From: SFEL01 sp964392455
Lineage (GTDB): Bacteria > Bacillota > Clostridia > Christensenellales > CAG-138
DNA length: 64,000 bases
Assembly (NCBI GenBank): GCA_964392455.1
Contig: CAYMPG010000004.1
Span: forward strand, 24,600-88,599
Reading direction: 5' to 3'
Part shown: positions 43,098 through 50,361 of the stretch, piece by piece
How the letters are laid out: every line of letters begins with the position of its first letter
How positions within the stretch are numbered: the first letter of the stretch is position 1
Notes under the pieces: generated by a model
Database searches by the model: none
Told to the model about the DNA's origin: nothing
The model's input: only the letters and a program-made list of their open reading frames with translations
Translations under genes and position numbers: made by a program

Positions 43098-44480
43098 TTA
43101 TTTTCTGGATTCTGCAAGGCTGGCAGCCGCCATGGACTGGCCCACCCGGCGGAACTTTTCATCAGGCAGGGCAAGGTTTATGGCTGTACATACCTGAGGA
43201 TATTCGCTGGAAAGCACCTTTTTGCAGCTTTCAAGGAGCAGGTCGCCCCCCTTGCCGCTCATCACACGGCCCAGCAGCAGCACGTGCTTGAAGCCATACA
43301 GGTGGAAGTAATATGCAAGGGTATGGCCAAGGTATACGCCTATGGAGCGGTAGACCTTTGCGGCCCGCTCATCCCCCTCTGCCATAAGGCCCTGCACCAC
43401 CTTGAGCTTCTCCGCAGGGGACAGGCTCTCATCCAGCTCTATGCCTGCCCGGGGGGCAAGCTTTATAACGCTATCCTGGGAAAAATACTTTACGCCGCAG
43501 CCAATATCGCCGGACCATTCATCCCGCATGGCATCAGGCGCCGCATCCACCGGCACAAAGGCAAGCTCATTGAGCCAGCCGGTAATGCGCCCCTCGCCAT
43601 CCACATAGCCCACGGCCTCGCTGGTGCCCATGGCTATGCCCAGCACGTTGTTGTCATTAAGGCTCATGGTGCCTGCAAGGGCAGAAACATCCCCATCGTT
43701 ATACACCGCATAGGGCACATCACCGAAGGTATCCCTTATGGCACGGATGTAGATATCCTTAACCTTTTTATCGAAATCCTCCTTGCCCACCTTCAGGAAC
43801 AGGGAGGCGCTCATGGTGCGGTCGTTGATATACACGCCTGCTGAGGATACGCCAACTGCATCCACCCGGGGCATATGCTGCGCTGCGGCCTTAAGGGCAG
43901 AAACTATGCCCTCATAGTGATAATCCGGATCTGAATTGAGCTTGGGGAACCATACCACTTCCTCGGAAAAGACGGTTTCCCCATCCACCACGGCGGACAC
44001 CTTGCGATCTGACCCGCCGGCATCAAAGCCTATGCGGCACCCATCCAGATGGCCGCCCACCCGCTTGGGGGCGTCCTTGGCCTCGGGCACCTTATCCACC
44101 AGCACCACCTCAAAGGGGCGCTCGAATATATTTGCCATATAGTCCCAGTCAAATTCCTGCTGGCCGCCCTTGCCGTATGCCCGGCTCAGGAAATCGTATA
44201 CCCGCTTATCCCCGGCCACATATATCCTGAAGCCGCCCTTCATCCAGAGTATGGTCTTTACAAGGCGCTCGATATAATAGCAATCCGCCTCCAGCATGGC
44301 ATCTGTGCCATGGATGAAGGTATGGTGGGTGGACATCTGCCCATCTGCCCGCTCCACGGCTATGGAGAAGGGCTTATCCGCATCCTTCAGAAAAGCCTGA
44401 TTGAACTTGAGCAGGGGAATAAAGCCCGGATCCAGCTCAGGGGTATTAAGCAACTCAACCGATATACCGCAGCGTTCCAT
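43098..44480 (-). CDS. ASKHA-fold sugar kinase-like protein with long N-terminal extension
   Basis: 460 residues. Residues ~165-455 have the actin-like ATPase/ROK pattern: a phosphate-1 loop IGFDAGGSDRKVSAVVDG near 170, AVGVSSAGVYIND, a VYNDGDVSALAG segment with a likely catalytic Asp, and LGIAMGTSEAVGYV near 285. Residues 1-160 are an extra domain I do not recognise. No cysteine cluster typical of ROK repressors is clear and there is no helix-turn-helix. As first gene of the nag operon it may phosphorylate GlcNAc or a related sugar. AAAAGGAG precedes the start. Confidence 0.68.
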   Translation of the reverse strand: MERCGISVELLNTPELDPGFIPLLKFNQAFLKDADKPFSIAVERADGQMSTHHTFIHGTDAMLEADCYYIERLVKTILWMKGGFRIYVAGDKRVYDFLSRAYGKGGQQEFDWDYMANIFERPFEVVLVDKVPEAKDAPKRVGGHLDGCRIGFDAGGSDRKVSAVVDGETVFSEEVVWFPKLNSDPDYHYEGIVSALKAAAQHMPRVDAVGVSSAGVYINDRTMSASLFLKVGKEDFDKKVKDIYIRAIRDTFGDVPYAVYNDGDVSALAGTMSLNDNNVLGIAMGTSEAVGYVDGEGRITGWLNELAFVPVDAAPDAMRDEWSGDIGCGVKYFSQDSVIKLAPRAGIELDESLSPAEKLKVVQGLMAEGDERAAKVYRSIGVYLGHTLAYYFHLYGFKHVLLLGRVMSGKGGDLLLESCKKVLSSEYPQVCTAINLALPDEKFRRVGQSMAAASLAESRK

Positions 44481-44537
44481 TATTATATAAGCTCCTTTTA
44501 TTTAAATGTATTCTTTTACAAGGCTTTTTACAGCTAC

Positions 44538-44543
44538 ATTATA
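44538..44543 (-). promoter_or_regulatory. extended -10 promoter of the nag operon
   Basis: Minus strand TGGTATAAT with TATAAT at 44538-44543, about 58 bases ahead of the kinase-like gene. No convincing -35. Confidence 0.6.
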
Positions 44544-44716
44544 CCATGACACGGTGCGGATGTATGTTAACTTATTTATCTTTTCTGCCGTATTTTTTGC
44601 ATTATTCACGCCGGCCGATGGGAGCACGGGGTGGCATCCGATTAAAACAGGGGGTAATCTTATTATTTGCAGGCGTATGCAGCAAAAGGCATCTGGGGCA
44701 AAGCTCCAAAGGGTAA

Positions 44717-44745
44717 GCAAAAAAGCGGCGCTAAGCCGCTTTTTA
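44717..44745. terminator. bidirectional hairpin at one end of the structured RNA region
   Basis: AAAAAGCGGC, 5-base loop plus, GCCGCTTTTT; T-runs on both strands. It would stop minus-strand transcripts coming through the folded region. Confidence 0.8.
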
Positions 44746-44941
44746 CGGCAACCTAAAGGCTCTTCATGTGCCTACCGCCCGTTCTGCCGGAAACCCGGGG
44801 TTGATAAGGGGCCGAAGCCCCTTATGTTTAAATCCGGCTCTGACGGCATGTACGTCAGAACGGATGAAAGCCGACAGGCTTTCGTACCCTACGGGTTTTG
44901 CCGCCCGGGAGCACCTGCGAGAGGCAAAACCCGCAAATACT
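44746..44941 (-). ncRNA. candidate structured non-coding RNA
   Basis: A 195-bp stretch without a credible gene but packed with perfect stems: 11 bp at 44892-44902/44923-44933, 7 bp at 44866-44872/44877-44883, 7 bp at 44839-44845/44853-44859 extended by ATCCG/CGGAT (44832-44836/44861-44865), and 9 bp at 44804-44812/44817-44825. Read on the minus strand the last stem closes on a C(UUCG)G tetraloop, which favours that strand. A further 8-base match (44779-44786 with 44856-44863) would compete with or join one stem, pseudoknot-like. It is flanked by matching terminator hairpins. Size and location recall raiA-type clostridial RNAs, but I cannot confirm a family. Confidence 0.6.
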
Positions 44942-44942
44942 C

Positions 44943-44971
44943 AAAAAAGCGGCACTTAGCCGCTTTTTTGA
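44943..44971. terminator. terminator after the small surface protein gene
   Basis: AAAAAAGCGGC and GCCGCTTTTTT arms; nearly the same as the hairpin at 44717-44745. Confidence 0.85.
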
Positions 44972-44977
44972 TAACTA

Positions 44978-45430
44978 TTACTTCTTTATCACCACGCCTG
45001 CTGCGGCAAGCACTGCCACCGCCACAAATACCGCCACGGATATGCCGCCGGTCTTGGGCACAGCCTTGGCAGGCGCATTGCAGTAAATATCCTCATCAGG
45101 AGTGAAGCTCACGGTCACGCTGGTGGAGCCCCATTTAACGGTGACCCAGTGGGAATCCGCCTTTATGCAGTTCACCTCAAACTCGCTGCCATCGCCAACG
45201 AAGGCAACAGGCTGGCCGTCTATTTCCACGCCGCTTGGGGTATCGGATTCGGTGGTGGCAAATACATTGCCGCCCTTGTATATTACCTGGATACCGGGAC
45301 CGTCATTCTTCTGCACAGGGGCAGGAGTTACCGGAGCAGGAGAACTATAAGCATAATCCTCTGCCAGGGCGATGCAGGGTATCAGGGCGATTATAAGGCA
45401 AAGAGTCACAGCCATAAGCTTTCTGGTCAT
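44978..45430 (-). CDS. small secreted protein with VPKTG anchor motif, related to the large surface protein
   Basis: 150 residues. Signal peptide (1-24, ending ALAED), a short Pro-rich linker, then a ~75-residue domain (about 48-122) that matches the C-terminal domain of the protein at 38989-41082 in about 41 of 73 aligned positions by hand count, with two shared cysteines. It ends in VPKTGG, a hydrophobic segment and KK, a complete sorting-signal layout with V in place of L. AAGGAGG precedes the start. The domain is not one I can name. Confidence 0.78.
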   Translation of the reverse strand: MTRKLMAVTLCLIIALIPCIALAEDYAYSSPAPVTPAPVQKNDGPGIQVIYKGGNVFATTESDTPSGVEIDGQPVAFVGDGSEFEVNCIKADSHWVTVKWGSTSVTVSFTPDEDIYCNAPAKAVPKTGGISVAVFVAVAVLAAAGVVIKK

Positions 45431-45502
45431 AAAAAATCCTCCTTATATATTATATGGTATAGTACGCTGCCGGATAAAAGGGCATCCGGCATATTTTGCA
45501 TA

Positions 45503-45532
45503 ATTATAAGGTTTTTTATTCCCCGCTGTCAA
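45503..45532 (-). promoter_or_regulatory. promoter of the small surface protein gene
   Basis: Minus strand TTGACA (45527-45532), 18-bp spacer, TATAAT (45503-45508). Confidence 0.82.
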
Positions 45533-45542
45533 TTATGCAGGC

Positions 45543-45570
45543 AAAAAAAGCGGCGCACTCGGGCGCCGCA
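45543..45570 (-). terminator. terminator after the rubrerythrin gene
   Basis: GCGGCGC (minus) stem with its complement at 45550-45569, followed on the minus strand by seven T. Confidence 0.88.
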
Positions 45571-45609
45571 CAATGGCATTATATTGCAAAAAAAGCTGTA
45601 TTATCAGGC

Positions 45610-46143
45610 TTAGTAGTTCTCCTTGCGTACCTCAAAGAAGCTCTGGGGATGGGCGCATACGGGGCACATGGCGGGGGCAGCCTTGCCTACCACCAGATGG
45701 CCGCAGTTGCGGCATTCCCACATGGTCTCGCCGGCCTTTTCAAATACGGCCTTCATCTCCACATTGTTAAGCAGGGCAAGGTAGCGCTCCTCGTGGCTCT
45801 TTTCAATGGCAGCTACTGCACGGAATTTATATGCAAGCTCGGTAAAGCCTTCCTTCTCGGCCTCCTTGGCAAAGGTGGCGTACATATCGGTCCACTCGTA
45901 GTTTTCACCCTCGGCAGCGGCCTTAAGGTTTGCAGCGGTATCGCCAATGCCCCCAAGGTACTTGAACCAGAGCTTGGCATGCTCCTTTTCATTATCCGCA
46001 GTCTGCTGGAAGATGGCGGCTATCTGCTCATAGCCTTCCTTGCGGGCTACGCTGGCAAAGTAGGTGTACTTATTTCTGGCCTGAGATTCCCCGGCAAAGG
46101 CGGTCATGAGGTTTTGTTCGGTCTTGGTGCCCTTAAGTTCCAT
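45610..46143 (-). CDS. rbr: rubrerythrin
   Basis: Peroxide-scavenging non-heme iron protein of anaerobes. 177 residues: a ferritin-like four-helix domain with the di-iron EXXH-type residues (ESQARNKYTYF, ADNEKEHAKLW, AAIEKSHEERY) and a C-terminal rubredoxin-like domain with CRNCG and CPVCAHPQSFF as the two Cys-x2-Cys halves. AAGGAG precedes the start. A 25-bp palindrome overlaps the predicted transcription start, suggesting peroxide-responsive repression. Confidence 0.96.
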   Translation of the reverse strand: MELKGTKTEQNLMTAFAGESQARNKYTYFASVARKEGYEQIAAIFQQTADNEKEHAKLWFKYLGGIGDTAANLKAAAEGENYEWTDMYATFAKEAEKEGFTELAYKFRAVAAIEKSHEERYLALLNNVEMKAVFEKAGETMWECRNCGHLVVGKAAPAMCPVCAHPQSFFEVRKENY

Positions 46144-46174
46144 TTCTATATTTCTCCTTCAAACAATTGATTTT

Positions 46175-46199
46175 AAGATTAAGAACAATTCTTAATCTT
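46175..46199. promoter_or_regulatory. 25-bp perfect palindrome, PerR/Fur-like operator
   Basis: Arms AAGATTAAGAA and TTCTTAATCTT around a 3-base centre, directly downstream of the rubrerythrin -10. A/T-rich inverted repeats at this position are typical for Fur-family repressors such as PerR. Confidence 0.7.
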
Positions 46200-46227
46200 A
46201 TTATATCCGATTTTTCCGGCCTGTCAA
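46200..46227 (-). promoter_or_regulatory. promoter of the rubrerythrin gene
   Basis: Minus strand TTGACA (46222-46227), 16-bp spacer, TATAAT (46200-46205). It overlaps the 3' end of the alkyltransferase gene. Confidence 0.85.
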
Positions 46228-46700
46228 TAGTTATTCCCGGAATTTTCTATTTTCAATAGTGTTTTTTTAATTTCCGCACCGTAGGCGTAGCCTCCCGTTC
46301 CTCCCTTTGCAAGCACCCTGTGGCAGGGGATTATTATGGGCAGAGGATTTGCCCCGCATGCGCCGCCCACAGCCCTTGCGCCATTTGGACAGCCTATGGC
46401 TCTTGCAAGCTGGGAATAGGTAATGGTTTCCCCATAGGGTATATCCAAAAGCCCCTGCCATACCCTCTGCTGAAAGGCTGTGCCCTCAGGGGCGATGGGC
46501 AGGGAAAAGGCCCTGCGCTCCCCTGCAAAATACTCATTAAGCTGCTCCGCTGCGCTGATGAGCAGGGGAGTTTTCCGGTATTCTCCCTCCATAAGTATGC
46601 CAAAGGAGAGGCCAATAAGGCGCTCTCCTTTTTCAGCTATGGTGATAGTCCCCACCGGGGTATTATTTATATGAATAAAGTATCTTTCCGTATTACGCAT
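46224..46700 (-). CDS. ogt: methylated-DNA--protein-cysteine methyltransferase
   Basis: Suicide repair protein that takes the alkyl group from O6-alkylguanine. 158 residues from the ATG at 46700. The active-site motif IIIPCHRV is intact, preceded by the helix-turn-helix region (YGETITYSQLARAIGCPNGARAVGGA) and followed by GTGGYAYG. The ATG overlaps the MATE pump stop by 8 bases, so translation is coupled. Confidence 0.93.
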   Translation of the reverse strand: MRNTERYFIHINNTPVGTITIAEKGERLIGLSFGILMEGEYRKTPLLISAAEQLNEYFAGERRAFSLPIAPEGTAFQQRVWQGLLDIPYGETITYSQLARAIGCPNGARAVGGACGANPLPIIIPCHRVLAKGGTGGYAYGAEIKKTLLKIENSGNNY

Positions 46701-48069
46701 GGGCAAGGCCTGCCTCGTATTTGGCGATTATCCGCTTTTTCATTAGCAGATAGCAGGTGGATTGGCCCAGTAGCGTTACCGCCCAGGATACTGGGTAGCC
46801 TACCATAAGCATTGCAAATGTGGGATAAGCCGCGCAGGCAGTATACAGCCAGAGTATCCTGAATACGCATATGCCAAACATGCTGATTATCATGGGCAAT
46901 GTGGAATTGCCCATGCCCCTTATCACCGCCACAAAGGTATCCGATATGCCCATTACAAAATACAGCGAAGTAACTATTCTTATCCGTTCCACGCCCCACT
47001 GTATTACCTCCGGGTCCCCATTGGCGTAGATATTGATAAGGCCGCTGCTGAACAGGCAGCATGCAAGGCCCATCGCGCCGCCTACGATGGTAACAAGGAG
47101 TATGCACTTTTTAAGTATCTGCCCTATGCGCTCATACTTTCTTGCCCCCATGTTCTGCCCGGTAAAGGCCATGGCGGTCTGGGTGACGGCATTCATGGAG
47201 GTGTATACAAAGCCCTCGATATTGTTTGAAGCGGAGCTTGCAGCCATTACCGTGGAACCAAAGGTATTTACAGAGGCCTGTATCATAACGTTCGTTATGG
47301 AAAACAGCAGGCTCTGAAGCCCTGCGGGCAGGCCAATTTTTAGTATTTCAAAGAGCCTGTCCTTATGTATGGCAAGGTGCTTTACATCAAGATGCAGGCA
47401 GGTATCCGTGGTGACAAGGCTCATCACTATAAATGTGGCGGATATATACTGGGAAACAGCCGTAGCTATGGCTACGCCAGCCACGCCCATGCCAAAGCCC
47501 ACCACCGTGACAAGGTTAAGTATGATATTCACTATGCCGGCAATGGTAAGATAGCGCATTGGGCGCTGAGTATCTCCCACGGCCCTGAGCACTGCTGCGC
47601 CGAAGTTATACACCATGCAGCCGGGTATGCCGAGAAAATATATGCGAAGATACAGCGTGGCCTGATCCAGCACATCTGCCGGAGACTCCATCAGTATCAG
47701 CATTGGCCGGGCCGCCAGCACTCCCATCGCCCCCACAAACAGCCCCACTATTACGCTGGTGGTCATGGCTGTGGTAACCGTGCGGCTCACCTCCAGAGGG
47801 TCATGGGCACCGTAATACCTGGCCACCACCACGTTTACCCCTACGGAAATCATCATAAACAGATTTACCATCAGGTTTATAAGGGAGGTGGTGGAGCCCA
47901 CCGCAGCAAGGGCAGTACGCCCTGCAAAGCGGCCTACCACTATCACATCCGCCGCATTAAAGAGAAGCTGCAATATGCCAGTAATGACTACCGGCACAGC
48001 ATAGGCCACAAGCTTGCCCATAAGAGGGCCGGTGGTCATATCCATTTCATTTCGCTTCATTAACAGCAT
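46693..48069 (-). CDS. MATE family efflux transporter
   Basis: 458 residues, twelve predicted membrane segments, with the MATE repeats starting MTTGPLMGKLVAYAVPVVITGILQ and NAADVIVVGRFAG. It exports cationic drugs or metabolites in exchange for sodium or protons in known relatives; the substrate here is unknown. The start at 48069 has GGGAG at good spacing and overlaps the ApbE stop by 10 bases; ATG codons at 48060 and later are alternatives. Confidence 0.9.
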   Translation of the reverse strand: MLLMKRNEMDMTTGPLMGKLVAYAVPVVITGILQLLFNAADVIVVGRFAGRTALAAVGSTTSLINLMVNLFMMISVGVNVVVARYYGAHDPLEVSRTVTTAMTTSVIVGLFVGAMGVLAARPMLILMESPADVLDQATLYLRIYFLGIPGCMVYNFGAAVLRAVGDTQRPMRYLTIAGIVNIILNLVTVVGFGMGVAGVAIATAVSQYISATFIVMSLVTTDTCLHLDVKHLAIHKDRLFEILKIGLPAGLQSLLFSITNVMIQASVNTFGSTVMAASSASNNIEGFVYTSMNAVTQTAMAFTGQNMGARKYERIGQILKKCILLVTIVGGAMGLACCLFSSGLINIYANGDPEVIQWGVERIRIVTSLYFVMGISDTFVAVIRGMGNSTLPMIISMFGICVFRILWLYTACAAYPTFAMLMVGYPVSWAVTLLGQSTCYLLMKKRIIAKYEAGLAHA

Positions 48070-49061
48070 AGCGATTCTCCCTGATCTGAAAGCATTGTTT
48101 TTGCGCCATCGGTACACTCCACAGCGCCGTCTGCATAAATAATAATTGCCTCTGCCCCCATGCTCCCTGCAAGGGCCAGCCCCTCCTGCCCCATAACAAA
48201 GCAGGCAGTGGACAAAGCATCCCCCAGTGCAGATTGGTCTGATATTATGGTGACCGAGGCTACGCCGTTATCCACAGGCATACCCGTGGCACTGTCCAGT
48301 ATGTGATGATACCACACCCCATCCAGCTCAAAGCCCCGCTGATATACGCCGCTCGTTACCACGCTGGTGTCATTCACCTTCAGCACGGCTATGGAATCCC
48401 CCGTGGGCTGGTCAGGATCCTGTATGCCTATATTCCAGGGAGTGCCATCCGGCTTGCTGCCCATGGCGATAACATTGCCGCCAAAGTTCAGCACTGCGCT
48501 CTCAACGTTGTTTTCCCGCAGGAACTCCGCCACCCTGTCTGCAATGTAGCCCTTTGCCACAGCGCCAAGGTCTATCTCCATGCCCGAAGGGAGGGTTACG
48601 GTGTTTTCACCGAGGGCCACCTTTGTGTAATCCACCCGGCTGACGGCCTCCGAAAGCGCCGCACTATCCGGTATGACGCCCTTATCTGCCTTAAAATCCC
48701 ACAGCTCCACCGCAGGGGCAATGGTAATATCCAGCCCGCCGCCGCTTTTTTCGCATACCTCAAGGGCAAGGGAAATAAGCTCCATGGTGCTGTCGCTCAC
48801 ATATACCGGCTCTCCGGCTGAATGGTTGATATTCCATACGTCGCTGCCCTCTACGGTGCGGCTGAGCAGCCCTTCATACTGGGCGCACAGCTCCATGGCC
48901 TGCTCCAGCAGCTCCTCATCGCAATAGCCTGTGAGGGTTATTACGGTATCCATATGAAAGCCCACCACCGAGCTTTTTTCCGGCCCGGCGGTGCAGCCGC
49001 ACAGCGCTATAAGTATGGCGCATATCAGCAATATGGATAAAATACGAGCATAAAACTTCAT
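48060..49061 (-). CDS. apbE: FAD:protein FMN transferase (ApbE), lipoprotein
   Basis: Attaches FMN to Thr/Ser of target proteins using FAD as donor. 333 residues from the ATG at 49061. A lipoprotein signal peptide ends in IALCGC. Family motifs: HMDTVITLTGY, DITIAPAVELWDF, VDLGAVAKGYIAD as IDLGAVAKGYIAD, LNFGGNVIAMGSKPDG and the C-terminal TACFVMGQEG. Extracellular, so it can flavinylate exported proteins such as the FMN-binding protein encoded divergently. No ribosome binding site is near the ATG, which lies 7 bases after an extended -10 element. Confidence 0.92.
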   Translation of the reverse strand: MKFYARILSILLICAILIALCGCTAGPEKSSVVGFHMDTVITLTGYCDEELLEQAMELCAQYEGLLSRTVEGSDVWNINHSAGEPVYVSDSTMELISLALEVCEKSGGGLDITIAPAVELWDFKADKGVIPDSAALSEAVSRVDYTKVALGENTVTLPSGMEIDLGAVAKGYIADRVAEFLRENNVESAVLNFGGNVIAMGSKPDGTPWNIGIQDPDQPTGDSIAVLKVNDTSVVTSGVYQRGFELDGVWYHHILDSATGMPVDNGVASVTIISDQSALGDALSTACFVMGQEGLALAGSMGAEAIIIYADGAVECTDGAKTMLSDQGESLCC

Positions 49062-49065
49062 GCTA

Positions 49066-49074
49066 TAGATTATA
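49066..49074 (-). promoter_or_regulatory. extended -10 promoter of apbE
   Basis: Minus strand TGCTATAAT, then seven bases to the ATG. The -10 and start lie in a small palindrome TGCTATA/TATAGCA (49061-49077). No -35 is evident. Confidence 0.65.
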
Positions 49075-49115
49075 GCACGATTCCCCCCTGCTGGATATGG
49101 CTTTTTATGCACAGT

Positions 49116-49149
49116 TTCATATATAAAAACCCCCATTCATATATAAAAA
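49116..49149. repeat. two 14-bp direct repeats spaced 20 bp apart
   Basis: TTCATATATAAAAA at 49116-49129 and again at 49136-49149, in the divergent gap between apbE and the FMN-binding gene. A 20-bp period places both on one face of the helix, as for a tandem-bound regulator. Confidence 0.6.
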
Positions 49150-49186
49150 AGAAACACCCTTGGGGGTGGAATTTAATTTCGCAGTG

Positions 49187-49195
49187 TGCTATAAT
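49187..49195 (+). promoter_or_regulatory. extended -10 promoter of the FMN-binding protein gene
   Basis: TGCTATAAT, the mirror image of the apbE element, about 47 bases ahead of the ATG. A -35 is not obvious. Confidence 0.6.
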
Positions 49196-49241
49196 ATCTA
49201 GGCATGGAATAAAACAGTTGTATCGGTAGGAGGTTTTCAAT

Positions 49242-49769
49242 ATGAAGAAGCAAATGCCCGCATGGTTCGTACTGGGTATCATAGCGCTTATAGCAGGCTG
49301 CGCTCTGGGCTTTACCAACGAGCTCACCTCTCCCATCATTGCCGAGCAGACCCTTGTGGCCGCCGATGAGGCCCGCAGGGCAGTTCTTCCCGAGGCTGAG
49401 GAGTTTGAGGAGCTTACCGTATCCGATGGCGCTCTTGATAGCTGCTATCTTGGCACTGCCGGCGGCGAGACCGTGGGCTACACCGCACAGGTGACCGTTA
49501 AGGGTTACGGCGGAGAAGTCGAAATAGTCGTAGGCGTGGATGCTGACAACGTTATCACCGGCATCAACGTGGGCGGCGCCAATTTCTCCGAAACCGCAGG
49601 CCTTGGCGCAAAGGCTAAGGAACCCGCATTCACCGAGCAGTTCAAGGGCCTTTCCGCTCCTCTGGTACTTAAGGATAATGTGGACTCTGTGACCGGCGCT
49701 TCCGTTACCTCCGGCGCAGTAGTAAACGGCGTAAACCTTGCGCTGGACTACATTGCCTCCATAAAATAA
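49242..49769 (+). CDS. membrane-anchored FMN-binding (FMN_bind) protein
   Basis: 175 residues. One N-terminal membrane anchor (about 7-27), then a single FMN_bind domain. The flavinylation motif DSVTGASVTS lies near residue 150; the ApbE target pattern is D-x3-G-A-T/S with FMN bound to Thr/Ser. Related to RnfG/NqrC and to the PplA lipoprotein, but there are no other Rnf genes here. AGGAGG precedes the start. Divergent from apbE and next to the NusG-II/Gx pair, so it probably carries electrons outside the membrane. Confidence 0.9.
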   Translation: MKKQMPAWFVLGIIALIAGCALGFTNELTSPIIAEQTLVAADEARRAVLPEAEEFEELTVSDGALDSCYLGTAGGETVGYTAQVTVKGYGGEVEIVVGVDADNVITGINVGGANFSETAGLGAKAKEPAFTEQFKGLSAPLVLKDNVDSVTGASVTSGAVVNGVNLALDYIASIK

Positions 49770-49789
49770 CACTTATCACCTCAATAAAA

Positions 49790-49817
49790 AACGGCATCAT
49801 ATGATGCCGTTTTTTGT
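49790..49817. terminator. bidirectional terminator
   Basis: Perfect 20-bp palindrome, ACGGCATCAT joined to ATGATGCCGT, with A-run before and T-run after, between convergent genes. Confidence 0.9.
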
Positions 49818-49850
49818 TGCCGTTATTATGCCATTGAAGAAATATGCCAA

Positions 49851-50357
49851 TCATTCCTTTTTGCCGTATCCTGCCCGCACGAGGGCGGCTATTGCATATT
49901 TTGCCACTATGCCGGTAAGCACGCCGGTTATCACTGCCGATATCATCAGCACCGGCAAATAGCTCAGCACGGCTCTGGATTGCACCATCACGCAGGCTGC
50001 AAGCATCTGGCCTATATTGTGGCACACTGCCCCCCCTACGCTTACGCCTATGACCCCAATATCCCGGGCCCTGTGCAGCAGCAGCATTGCCCCCAGGCTC
50101 AGCACTCCACCGGCAAAGCTGTATATCATGCCGGATGCCCCTGCAAACAGAAACCCTGACAGCAGCACCTTGGCGCACATCAATAGCCATGAGCTCCTTG
50201 CATCCATCAGGTATACCGCATACAGCAGCACCGTATTTGCAAGGCCCAGCTTTATGCCGGGTATGCCGGGGGCTATGGGGATAAACCTTTCAAAGTAGCC
50301 CAGCATCAGCGCAAGGCCCGTTAGCAGGCCAAAGCGGGCTATCCTGCCAGTATCCAT
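49851..50357 (-). CDS. Gx transporter / HepT-family membrane protein (EetB-like)
   Basis: 168 residues from the ATG at 50357 (GGAGG upstream), five to six membrane segments, with an ERFIPIAPGIPGIKLGLANTV signature of the family annotated as Gx transporter or heptaprenyl diphosphate synthase component I. It resembles ECF-type S components in shape. In Gram-positive flavin-based electron transfer loci a protein of this family (EetB) pairs with a NusG-II protein; the same pair is adjacent here (4-base gap). Confidence 0.82.
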   Translation of the reverse strand: MDTGRIARFGLLTGLALMLGYFERFIPIAPGIPGIKLGLANTVLLYAVYLMDARSSWLLMCAKVLLSGFLFAGASGMIYSFAGGVLSLGAMLLLHRARDIGVIGVSVGGAVCHNIGQMLAACVMVQSRAVLSYLPVLMISAVITGVLTGIVAKYAIAALVRAGYGKKE

Positions 50358-50361
50358 GCCC

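Noticed and set aside
44506..45105. 199-residue plus-strand frame, and shorter ones, over the structured region
   Set aside because: Crosses two terminator hairpins and the candidate RNA stems and runs antisense into the small surface protein gene; no signal, motif or ribosome binding site.
49242..49769. RnfG subunit of an Rnf complex
   Set aside because: FMN_bind domain fits, but no RnfABCDE genes are adjacent and the neighbours are ApbE, NusG-II and Gx-type proteins.
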